The notes under the pieces are model-generated. The model was not told where the DNA came from, ran no database searches, and saw nothing but the letters and a program-made list of their open reading frames with translations. Position numbers and translations under genes: made by a program. Shown one piece after another: positions 1-7,660 of a stretch of DNA of 64,000 nucleotides. This DNA comes from Dyadobacter sp. CY261 (GTDB lineage Bacteria; Bacteroidota; Bacteroidia; Cytophagales; Spirosomataceae). Each line of letters opens with the position of its first letter. Position 1 is the stretch's first letter. The stretch is taken from the NCBI RefSeq assembly GCF_021440085.1, contig NZ_JAKCPW010000001.1, positions 434,001 through 498,000 on the forward strand. The letters are read 5' to 3'.

Positions 1-2032
1 GTTGATTGGGCAGGAAAGCCGCAGGTGTTTGGCTGATAGTCATTTTCCGCGTATCCAATACTCTGCCCGAAACATCGGTGAGGGTCAGTTCCGCAATTTG
101 CGTGGTCTGTCCGGCAGTGCGGATCTGCATGAGATTTGCGGATGAAGGGTTCGGAATAATATCGATGTCGAGAGCAACGTTCGGATCTGCCGAAAGGATA
201 ATGTCGCGCAGCGTTACACTTCGGATGGGCGTGTAAAGCAACCGCCCGTCCGTGGCTGTCGCAACGAGGCGGTAGTAGTAAGCGGTATTCAATGGTAGAG
301 TGGTGCTTTCGGTGTCTGTGAAGGTGTAATCCTTATTCTGCTGTGAATTTGGCCCACCATTCACGTTGCCAATTTGTGTAAAATTGGTTCCATTGGTCGA
401 CCGTTGGACAGCGAAATAGGACAGTTCGTTTTCGGCACTCGTAGTCCAGGTTAACGTCACCAAATTCTTCTCGTCCTTATTAGTCGAAAATGCGATGAAT
501 GTAGCGGGATCGGCTTTCGGGACTTTAACATGGAAAACATCCTGGACGCAGTTCTTGTCGTCCCTCACCGTGTAATCGGTGGTTTCGGTAGGCTGGACTG
601 TAATAGTTCTCGAATTTTGTCCGGTATTCCAAACGTAATCTCCTACAAATGAAGCTCTAAGTTCCACCGAGGCATTTCTGGCGATATCGTGCGTGGTTTC
701 CTTATTTACCTCTTTTTCCATCGTGAACTTGTCGCGGATGGTACCGTCGGAAGTTATCCATTTCATATCGAGCCGGTTGCCCTCCACTTCCATCATGAGT
801 GCACCGCCAACTTCAGCATCCGAATAGTACATGGCCTTATGGGGGAAATCAGCTTTCGGGTTGCCTAACTGGCCACTCGAACCAGCAACGACATACACTG
901 TACCGCGACTTTGGGGAGTGATTTTAATGTAGGGGCAGGAATTGTCGCTTCCGTCGTATTTTGCCGTCGACGCGTCTATCACATGCTTGGTCGCATCGAA
1001 GGTATTGCTGTACCCATAATGCCCACCCATGAGCCGCGACCGCTCGTAAACGTGGCTATGCCCGCAGAGGATCAGATCCACGCCATAGCGTTCGAGGATG
1101 CGGATGAAATTCTGGCGTATTCCCGTCATTTCCGGGTCGCCGTCAGACTCACGTGAACCTTTCGAGTAGGGCGGGTGATGCCAGTATGCGACTACCCAAT
1201 CCTTGTTCTGATTCGCTGCGAGATCTTTTTTGATCCATTGCACCTGTCTGCCGAGCGTATCGTACAGCCTCGTTGTATTATCCTCGCGACCGTAGGAATC
1301 GATGGAGAGGAAATGGACGTTCCCGTAATCAAATGAGTAAAACGACTCCGTCCCTGATGGTTCACCACCTGCTTCGCCTTGGGTAGGCATCGTGAAAACG
1401 TCGTAATAAGGTACCTTATGGTCGTTCTGCCGGGCCGGATTGTCGTTGTCGTAGTCGTGATTGCCCGGCGAGGGGAACATCGGGTTCTTTTTAAGAAAGC
1501 CATCCTTGTAATGGGCAAAGAAATTGGACTGATACTCGGCATCGCGCCCGAACGAATAGGCATTGTCGCCCATGAGCAGCCAGGCATTCATATAATTACT
1601 GCCAAGGTATTCGGTCACTTTATCCCTCACCTGATGCTGTATGATAGAACTGGTGCCGCAATCGCCGAATATGCCGAAACGATACTTGCCAGGTTTGCCC
1701 GCCACGGCCGACGTCTCAAAATAATTATCATCACTTCCCTGCAAAACACCCGTTTGTGAGCCAATGGAATAATAATAGCGGGTTTCGGCTTGCAAGCCGG
1801 TGATCTTAATTTCGTGTTCGTTGGTAAGTGTGTTATCGGCAACGGTACGGTCGAGAGCTTGCGGACCTGGCCCGATTTTAACCACTGAACCGGCAGGCAG
1901 GTCGGTGCGCCAGCGGATGACAATGCTCGTAGGTGTAACCGTTTGCAGGTAAGGTCCACGCAGGAGTGCGCCCTGGCCATAAGTGGTAACAGCCGTAATG
2001 CATAGCAGCAACGAGAGTAAATACTGTTTCAT
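1..2032 (-). CDS. Secreted purple-acid-phosphatase-like metallophosphoesterase with T9SS sorting tail (3' end outside window)
   Basis: The reading frame is open from the ATG at 2032 to the window edge, giving 677 visible residues; the C-terminus is missing. Residues 1-19 are a signal peptide. Residues about 22-110 form an Ig/fibronectin-like domain as in purple acid phosphatases. The metal-binding motifs follow in order: GDCG (123), GDNAY (155), GNHD (190), HH (285) and GHSH (324), so a dinuclear metal phosphoesterase is well supported. A second fibronectin-like stretch lies near residues 545-620, and IIPNPSS begins a type IX secretion C-terminal sorting domain around residue 640, so the protein should be exported and attached to or released from the surface. 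Its ATG overlaps the stop of the upstream peroxidase gene (ATGA), which implies translational coupling. The exact substrate is unknown. Confidence 0.92.
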   Translation of the reverse strand, partial: MKQYLLSLLLCITAVTTYGQGALLRGPYLQTVTPTSIVIRWRTDLPAGSVVKIGPGPQALDRTVADNTLTNEHEIKITGLQAETRYYYSIGSQTGVLQGSDDNYFETSAVAGKPGKYRFGIFGDCGTSSIIQHQVRDKVTEYLGSNYMNAWLLMGDNAYSFGRDAEYQSNFFAHYKDGFLKKNPMFPSPGNHDYDNDNPARQNDHKVPYYDVFTMPTQGEAGGEPSGTESFYSFDYGNVHFLSIDSYGREDNTTRLYDTLGRQVQWIKKDLAANQNKDWVVAYWHHPPYSKGSRESDGDPEMTGIRQNFIRILERYGVDLILCGHSHVYERSRLMGGHYGYSNTFDATKHVIDASTAKYDGSDNSCPYIKITPQSRGTVYVVAGSSGQLGNPKADFPHKAMYYSDAEVGGALMMEVEGNRLDMKWITSDGTIRDKFTMEKEVNKETTHDIARNASVELRASFVGDYVWNTGQNSRTITVQPTETTDYTVRDDKNCVQDVFHVKVPKADPATFIAFSTNKDEKNLVTLTWTTSAENELSYFAVQRSTNGTNFTQIGNVNGGPNSQQNKDYTFTDTESTTLPLNTAYYYRLVATATDGRLLYTPIRSVTLRDIILSADPNVALDIDIIPNPSSANLMQIRTAGQTTQIAELTLTDVSGRVLDTRKMTISQTPAAFLPNQ

Positions 2033-3813
2033 AGACGATCTGTAAGCGTATGTAAAAAAGCAATAATGTCGGATTTCTCCTGATCGGTGAGGTTGAGCGG
2101 GGAAGGGGAGAGCGTCTGATCGGGAATATTGAGGCCTAATCCCGCGCCGCCGCCTTTATCGTAAAAATCGATCACAGTTTCTAAACTTCCAAACGTTCCG
2201 TTGTGCATATACGGCGCCGTCACCGCAGCGTTGCGAACGGTAGGGGTTTTGAATGCACCCCGGTAATAAGGTGTCGGCCGGGTTTCGAAGCGGCCTTCGT
2301 CCTCGTCGGCTTTAGGTCGTTTGAAATCGTCGGAGCTGGTGGTGCCGAGTATTTCAAATTCTGTGAGCGTGTACAATGGGGGAATGAGGCCATTGAAAAG
2401 CGGTGCGAAATGGCAGGTGCCGCATTGGGCTTTACCCATAAAAAGGTTGAAACCGTTGATCTGGTTTTCCGTTATCGCGACCTTGTCACCCGCCATATAG
2501 CGGTCAAAATCCGAATTGAAGGGTTGCAGCGTGCGGACATAGGCTGCGATGGCGTTGTAAATGACGGAATCGCTCAACGATTTGCGGTTGGGAAAAACTT
2601 CCCGGATCAGGCGACGGTATTCGCGTTTTCTGGCCAGTTTCCGGATCAACTCCATGGGCTTGCCATCCATTTCCAGCGTATCATGGATCACGACTTTGAT
2701 CTGTTCTTCCAGGCTTTTCGCTCGTCCGTCCCAGAACTGTGCGTGTTGAAATGTACCGTATAGCAGTGACGGGGCATTGCGCCTCACCATCGTGCCGGGA
2801 TGGATACCGATGCTCCTTGGCAGTCCATCGGTGAAGTGCAATGCCGGATTATGGCAGGAAGCACAGCTCCGTGTGCCAGTGCCGGAAAGGCGCGTTTCGA
2901 AAAACAGTTTTTTGCCCAGATCAACTAATGCGGGGTTTGAGTTTCCGGTATTGCCAAATGCAGTTTGAGTAAATGCATCGGGACTGAAAAGGTTTTTTGC
3001 ATTGTAATTCAAAACACCTTTTTCATTCACCTCCAATCCCATTGCGCGGATCATCCGGCCCAGTTGCTCCTGCAATGGCAATGCGTAATGGGTAAGAAAA
3101 TATAACCGGTCGAAAGTGTCAAAATTGTTGCTTTTCCTAAGCGACACCTCGCAAGAAACCAATAATCTCCATATAGTATCGTCGTTTGCGTGTTTCATGT
3201 AAGGTTTTAAGACCCCATTCATTGTTTCCAGCGAAACAAGGGCCTCTTTAAGTCCGCTTTTGAGCAGAGGTGCGTCAAAACCCGTAATGCTGAGTGTCAT
3301 CACACGGATCAACTCAATGCGGATGCTTTCGAGAACCTGCGCATCGGTCGCTTTAAAATTGTATAGCAATGCGGGCAGGTCGTCGGCTGCCGTTTCCAGC
3401 AGGCGGCATTGGGCAAGCATTTCGGTCTTATTCCCGACGGGATCATCGAACAGCAGCGCTTCCAGGTATTGCAGGCCGGCTGGCTCCATGTATTCCAGAT
3501 GCGGCTCCTCGATCTCATTTTTGGGTGGCCGATTGTACATGCGGGACGAGGTAAAAAAGAAGTATTCAAGAAAGTACCCGATCCGTTTGTAGGCCAGGCG
3601 AGTTTCTTTGAGACTTTCTTTGGCGGTAGCTACGCTTTGCCTGTCTGTCGTATCCGCTTTTTCAATGGCGGTTCTCATGTCCCTTACCCGCTCTGCAAAT
3701 AACTTCGCATCCGTCCGAAACCGCGCTGTGCAGTGATCGACGCCGATCGTTCCCTGCCGGGCAGAGACCAGGACGAGGAGCAAAGCGAAAGTGAGCGTAA
3801 AGGCTCTCAACAT
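2029..3813 (-). CDS. Di-heme cytochrome c peroxidase (CCP/MauG family) with long N-terminal extension
   Basis: A 594-residue protein read from the ATG at 3813; a longer frame starts with TTG at 3846, but the ATG directly precedes a good signal peptide (residues 1-19). Two heme c motifs are visible, CASCH at about 317-321 and CGTCH at about 464-468, arranged as in bacterial di-heme peroxidases, which reduce hydrogen peroxide or oxidise substrates in the periplasm. About 290 residues precede the first heme region, largely helical by composition and reminiscent of the longer Bacteroidota members of the family; ordinary CcpA proteins are about 350 residues. It is the upstream member of a two-gene unit with the phosphoesterase. 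Family assignment is firm; the biological substrate is not. Confidence 0.9.
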   Translation of the reverse strand: MLRAFTLTFALLLVLVSARQGTIGVDHCTARFRTDAKLFAERVRDMRTAIEKADTTDRQSVATAKESLKETRLAYKRIGYFLEYFFFTSSRMYNRPPKNEIEEPHLEYMEPAGLQYLEALLFDDPVGNKTEMLAQCRLLETAADDLPALLYNFKATDAQVLESIRIELIRVMTLSITGFDAPLLKSGLKEALVSLETMNGVLKPYMKHANDDTIWRLLVSCEVSLRKSNNFDTFDRLYFLTHYALPLQEQLGRMIRAMGLEVNEKGVLNYNAKNLFSPDAFTQTAFGNTGNSNPALVDLGKKLFFETRLSGTGTRSCASCHNPALHFTDGLPRSIGIHPGTMVRRNAPSLLYGTFQHAQFWDGRAKSLEEQIKVVIHDTLEMDGKPMELIRKLARKREYRRLIREVFPNRKSLSDSVIYNAIAAYVRTLQPFNSDFDRYMAGDKVAITENQINGFNLFMGKAQCGTCHFAPLFNGLIPPLYTLTEFEILGTTSSDDFKRPKADEDEGRFETRPTPYYRGAFKTPTVRNAAVTAPYMHNGTFGSLETVIDFYDKGGGAGLGLNIPDQTLSPSPLNLTDQEKSDIIAFLHTLTDRL

Positions 3814-3935
3814 TGTCGGGAATGGATTAAGGGATCGGTCCCGCAAGATACGAAACAGGCGTCAAATGGTTAGGAGTAACTATTGCTTTGAGGATCAATG
3901 AAATAGAAATTTGTTTAAACCTAAAATCAATTCCT

Positions 3936-4457
3936 ATGACCCGGAAACTCATTTCCCTCCTCATTGGCATCGTATTATTAAATGGCTGTAAAAAGGACGA
4001 TGCGGAGCCTGTCGAAACGCTGACTGCCCGTGTGGCCGGCAAAACCTGGACGGCCAATATCAGCAACAACCAGAATACGACCGTCGGTGCTGCTATTGTG
4101 CAGGGAATGGTGGCCGTTGTGGCTTTGCAGGACGCCGACAATGCGAAAACAGCTTTCGGGATTCAATTCCCGGAGAACATTAAAGTAGGAGAGGAAGTTG
4201 AGATCGACCGGGCAGAGGGGATTGTAATAGCCTACGCGATCAGCAACTCGGAAGGGTACGTGATAGACCCTGCGAAAGGCGGCTCCGGGAGGTTAAAGGT
4301 CATGTTGTTCGATCGCGAAAATAAGATTGTGGAAGGATCGTTTACCGGTGAAGGTGTTCATAACCAGAATGGTAGCAAAGTTGGGATTTCAAATGGGTAC
4401 TTTCGTTCCAGAATATTCGACACGCAGGTCGTGACCACCTCGCCGGGCAAAAAGTAA
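3936..4457 (+). CDS. Hypothetical lipoprotein
   Basis: A 173-residue protein. The chosen start at 3936 immediately precedes a lipoprotein signal peptide with lipobox LLNGC and a following KKDD, typical of Bacteroidota surface or periplasmic lipoproteins; an in-frame ATG 16 codons earlier would bury this signal. The mature part begins with a motif like those in small Bacteroidota lipoproteins that carry an AKVAGKTW-type strand (here TARVAGKTW) and looks beta-rich. No enzyme motif is visible. It diverges from the peroxidase operon and precedes an AraC regulator gene on the same strand. Confidence 0.8.
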   Translation: MTRKLISLLIGIVLLNGCKKDDAEPVETLTARVAGKTWTANISNNQNTTVGAAIVQGMVAVVALQDADNAKTAFGIQFPENIKVGEEVEIDRAEGIVIAYAISNSEGYVIDPAKGGSGRLKVMLFDRENKIVEGSFTGEGVHNQNGSKVGISNGYFRSRIFDTQVVTTSPGKK

Positions 4458-4489
4458 TCTAAGGTGCCCGGATTAGGGGCTGCACCGTG

Positions 4490-4501
4490 CATCATATGAT
4501 G
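4490..4501. promoter_or_regulatory. 12-bp perfect palindrome upstream of AraC gene
   Basis: The sequence CATCATATGATG is a perfect dyad lying 43 bases before the AraC-family start codon and 33 bases after the preceding lipoprotein stop. It could be a regulator-binding site or part of a weak terminator. Support is only its symmetry and position. Confidence 0.3.
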
Positions 4502-4544
4502 AATAAACCCTAAATTGCCGGCTCTGACCCAATTCAGGATATCC

Positions 4545-5417
4545 ATGCACGGTTCATTTCCCCGGCTCGACATCGGCCCGCTTTCCGAATACCGCGAAGA
4601 TCACATTATGATCGCCCGGTTCTCGGATTATTTGCATGAGCACCAAAGTCTGGTTTTTCCGCATCGCCACAGCTTCTATCATCTGGTACTTTTTACCGAA
4701 GGCAGTGGTCGGCATACCATTGATTTCCACCATTTCCAGGCCCAGCCTTACCAGATCTATTTTATGATCCCCGGCCAGATCCATTCATGGGATTTCAAAG
4801 GCAAAATGGAGGGATATGTTGTCAATTTTTCGGAATCGTTTTTCAAATCTTTCTTATTGCAACCCGATTACCTCGATTCATTTTCGTTTTTTGACCAGGA
4901 TAGTAGCAACAATGTGCTGATCCTTGCTGAAAATATCAGGGAATCTGTTGGCAGGCTGTTTCAGGAATTATTGTTGCTTAACCACCGCACGACAAATCTC
5001 CGCGACGATATGGTGCGTGTTTTGCTCCTGCAAATTTTCCTGACTATCGAGCAAAGTGATTCGGTAGACCGAAAGAAGGGAGCCGAGAAAGGCAAAAATG
5101 CGATTGTGAAAAGTTTTATCCGACTGATCGATAAGCACTACGACCGCGTCAGGCTGCCTGGGCATTATGCCGAAATGCTGAATGTGACCCCCAATCACCT
5201 CAATGCATTGTGCAAGGAACACCTGGGCATGCAGGCCGGAGAACTGATCAGGAACCGGATCGTTTTAGAGGCAAGAAGGTTATTAATTAATCTGGACCTG
5301 ACCGTCTCCGAAATCGCCTACAAGCTTAATTTCAATGATAATTCGTATTTCACCAAGTTCTTCAGGAAAGAAACCGGCATGACGCCGGAAGATTTCAGAA
5401 AGAGCCCTGCTTTATAA
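4545..5417 (+). CDS. AraC family transcriptional regulator
   Basis: A 290-residue protein from the ATG at 4545, which has AGGA nine bases upstream; a TTG at 4515 would add ten residues. The N-terminal half (about 20-110) reads as a cupin-like sensor domain (HRHSFYHL, PGQIHSW). The C-terminal 100 residues contain the two helix-turn-helix units of the AraC/XylS family, ending with the conserved signature SEIAYKLNFNDNSYFTKFF. Such proteins bind a small ligand and activate adjacent or distant operons. Neighbours give no clear target; the gene is followed convergently by a DUF983 gene. Confidence 0.93.
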   Translation: MHGSFPRLDIGPLSEYREDHIMIARFSDYLHEHQSLVFPHRHSFYHLVLFTEGSGRHTIDFHHFQAQPYQIYFMIPGQIHSWDFKGKMEGYVVNFSESFFKSFLLQPDYLDSFSFFDQDSSNNVLILAENIRESVGRLFQELLLLNHRTTNLRDDMVRVLLLQIFLTIEQSDSVDRKKGAEKGKNAIVKSFIRLIDKHYDRVRLPGHYAEMLNVTPNHLNALCKEHLGMQAGELIRNRIVLEARRLLINLDLTVSEIAYKLNFNDNSYFTKFFRKETGMTPEDFRKSPAL

Positions 5418-5422
5418 AGGCA

Positions 5423-5806
5423 TTAGGCCGACCGTTCCTCAGAAGAAGCCGGTTTGATGAACAACGCGAGCCAGGTCCGGCGAGCGATGCGGTAGAAAAG
5501 CGGCGTCAGGATAATGAGGACGGGGATAATGCTAACCAGAAAATAATCGAGGTATTGTTTAAAAAAGTTGACGAAAACCAGGAAGTACATCACCATAAAC
5601 GCCACGTACAATGCATAGCTGATGTACAGTGCTCCCTGGTAAAAACCGGGCTCGGGTACAAAATCGGCACCGCAATTTGAGCAATAGCGGTTCATTTTGT
5701 CAAAATTGCGGAGGCTGTAAGCACTTTTGCTGATAAAAAAATCGCCTTTACCACATCGGGGGCATTTATTGAATAAAACGCTGTATATTTTGCTGGGCTT
5801 TGCCAT
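5423..5806 (-). CDS. DUF983 family membrane protein
   Basis: A 127-residue protein with two CxxC pairs (CPRC near residue 15 and CSNC near residue 42) that probably form a zinc ribbon, followed by two predicted membrane helices (about 60-80 and 85-105). This layout matches the DUF983 family, which is common in Bacteroidota and alphaproteobacteria and has no established function. It ends only five bases from the AraC gene, in convergent orientation. Confidence 0.88.
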   Translation of the reverse strand: MAKPSKIYSVLFNKCPRCGKGDFFISKSAYSLRNFDKMNRYCSNCGADFVPEPGFYQGALYISYALYVAFMVMYFLVFVNFFKQYLDYFLVSIIPVLIILTPLFYRIARRTWLALFIKPASSEERSA

Positions 5807-5909
5807 GGTCTTACTGTTTTAAACTCTTCACAAATCTCCTCATAAACCAGTTTAAAAAGAAAGACTGAATCTCGCTTTTATGGTAAAAATCAACGATTGA
5901 TAGTAAATA

Positions 5910-6476
5910 CTATGCCAGGCTGTTGATGAAAGCCGCCATTTGCATGGTATCAAAAACATGATCGACCTGTGAATGCATCATGGCGTTATGTGGCATAAAA
6001 GGCATTTGGGCGGTTTCAGGATTTTGTACCACAGCTGTACCCCCCACCTGTTTTACGGCCACCAGGCCACTGGTACCATCCTCATTCGCACCAGAAAGGA
6101 GGATGGCCACTAGTTTTGAGCCATACACTTCGGCCGCCGACTCGAACGTGACGTCGATACTGGGGCGGCTGAAATGTACCTTTTCGGAGTAATCGAGAGA
6201 AAATGTACGGTCGTGTTCGATCAGCAGATGGTAGTCTGCCGGGGTAAGATATATTGTTCCCGGTACGATTGCCTCCTTGTCTTCGACTTCATGCGTAGGG
6301 TTCAATGTCTTGGAAGCCAGTAGGTTAGATAATGATGAATCGGCTGAATTTCGCCGGTGTAATACGAGTGCAACGGGGAACGGAAGGTCTGCCCGCAGCA
6401 GAGGAAGCAGCTTGAACAACACTTCGAGGCTGCCCGCGGAACCACCAATAAGAAGTAATTCACAAACTTTGTTCAT
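5910..6476 (-). CDS. cheB: CheB-type protein-glutamate methylesterase, no receiver domain
   Basis: A 188-residue protein corresponding to the CheB catalytic domain alone. The Ser of GGSAGS (about residue 13), His of VLHR (about 40) and Asp of GANEDG (about 133) fit the known Ser-His-Asp triad. The ATG at 6476 overlaps the cheR stop as ATGA, which decides the start over one five codons upstream. CheB proteins hydrolyse methylglutamate on receptors, but no chemoreceptor, CheA or CheW gene is visible here, so the target is probably a protein of this signalling operon (inference). Confidence 0.93.
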   Translation of the reverse strand: MNKVCELLLIGGSAGSLEVLFKLLPLLRADLPFPVALVLHRRNSADSSLSNLLASKTLNPTHEVEDKEAIVPGTIYLTPADYHLLIEHDRTFSLDYSEKVHFSRPSIDVTFESAAEVYGSKLVAILLSGANEDGTSGLVAVKQVGGTAVVQNPETAQMPFMPHNAMMHSQVDHVFDTMQMAAFINSLA

Positions 6477-7282
6477 GAGATTTTCTTCCATATTTTTTCC
6501 CGGTTCAGTTGTTTGAACTTGTTTTGTACACCCGAGAATTTCAACGTTTCCTTAGTCCCTAATGCAAGATAACCAAGAGTCCCCAGGCTTGCGTCGAATA
6601 GTTTTAACACTCTGTCCTGTAACTCTTTATCGAAGTATATCAGCACATTGCGGCACAGGATCAAATCAAACTCATTGAAGGAACTGTCAGAAACGAGGTT
6701 ATGGGTCGAAATGATGATTTTCTCTGATAGCTCCGCATTGAACTTGGCCTGGCCGTACTGGGCCGTGTAATAGCTCGAAAAATCGTTTGTCCCACCCGAG
6801 GTAATGTAGCTTTCGGAATATTGCTTCATCAATGCCAGTGGAAATATACCTTTTCTGACTTTTTCCAAAACGCTCGGATTGAGGTCTGTCGCATACAGTA
6901 AGGAGCGGCGCAGCAAGTTTGCCTCCCTGAGCAAAATCGCCATTGAGTATACTTCTTCCCCGGTAGAGCAGCCCGCATGCCACACCCTGATAAACGGTTT
7001 GGTACCGAGTACAGGAAGGACCTCCTCGCGAAGGGATTTGTAAAATGAAGGATCCCGGAACATTTCGGTAACATTCACGGTGACTTCTTCAACAAACCGT
7101 TTAAGATACGATGGATCGTTGCGTACACGGTAGCGCAATTCCGCGAAGCTTGGGAATTTGTCGAGCGAACACAACCGTACCACGCGGCGTTTCAGGGAAG
7201 CGCGTGAATACCGCGTGAAATCGTATCCGTAAAGATCGAACAGATCGTTCAGCAAAAGATCGATGTCTTCCTCCTCTATCAT
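6473..7282 (-). CDS. cheR: CheR-type protein-glutamate methyltransferase
   Basis: A 269-residue SAM-dependent methyltransferase. The N-terminal helical domain (about 1-75) and the SAM-binding segment HAGCSTGEEVYSMA (about 98-112) are characteristic of CheR; LCRNVLIYFD near residue 208 is the family's catalytic-domain signature. It starts four bases after the stop of the stand-alone receiver gene and overlaps cheB, so the two modification enzymes are co-translated. Without chemoreceptors nearby, a role in modifying the hybrid kinases or other sensors is likely, as for other kinase-linked CheR/CheB pairs (inference). Confidence 0.94.
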   Translation of the reverse strand: MIEEEDIDLLLNDLFDLYGYDFTRYSRASLKRRVVRLCSLDKFPSFAELRYRVRNDPSYLKRFVEEVTVNVTEMFRDPSFYKSLREEVLPVLGTKPFIRVWHAGCSTGEEVYSMAILLREANLLRRSLLYATDLNPSVLEKVRKGIFPLALMKQYSESYITSGGTNDFSSYYTAQYGQAKFNAELSEKIIISTHNLVSDSSFNEFDLILCRNVLIYFDKELQDRVLKLFDASLGTLGYLALGTKETLKFSGVQNKFKQLNREKIWKKIS

Positions 7283-7286
7283 GAGC

Positions 7287-7652
7287 TCAGATAGCGCTTA
7301 GTATCCGTAAAAGTTTGTCGACATCGATGGGTTTGGAAATGTAGTCGTCGGCACCGGCTTCGAAGCACTTTTCGCGGTCGCCTACCATAGCCTGTGCGGT
7401 AACAGCAATTACTGGAACCGACTGTCTGGTGTCGAGCTCCTTAATGAGCGGTATGGCTTCGTAGCCATCCATTTCGGGCATCATCATGTCGATCAGCACG
7501 GCATCCACGAGCTGCTCCGTCCGGAGTATTTCCAGCGCTTCCGATGCACCGGTACACGCAATGCAGTCGAATCCCTTGGATTTGAGGGTCGCTTTGAGCG
7601 CGAAGATGTTGCGGGCGTCGTCATCAACGATCATAATTTTTTTCTTTTCCAT
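7287..7652 (-). CDS. Stand-alone response regulator receiver protein
   Basis: A 121-residue single receiver domain with the acidic pair DDD at 10-12, phospho-acceptor Asp55 in LIDMMMPEMDG, Thr in VTAQA and Lys in SKPID. The ATG at 7652 was chosen because it abuts the first beta strand and lies eight bases after the upstream kinase stop; the frame extends upstream but only as an overlap. There is no output domain, so it should act as a phosphate shuttle or by protein contact. It closely resembles the third receiver of the preceding hybrid kinase, suggesting a duplication. Confidence 0.93.
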   Translation of the reverse strand: MEKKKIMIVDDDARNIFALKATLKSKGFDCIACTGASEALEILRTEQLVDAVLIDMMMPEMDGYEAIPLIKELDTRQSVPVIAVTAQAMVGDREKCFEAGADDYISKPIDVDKLLRILSAI

Positions 7653-7660
7653 TGTGAGGG

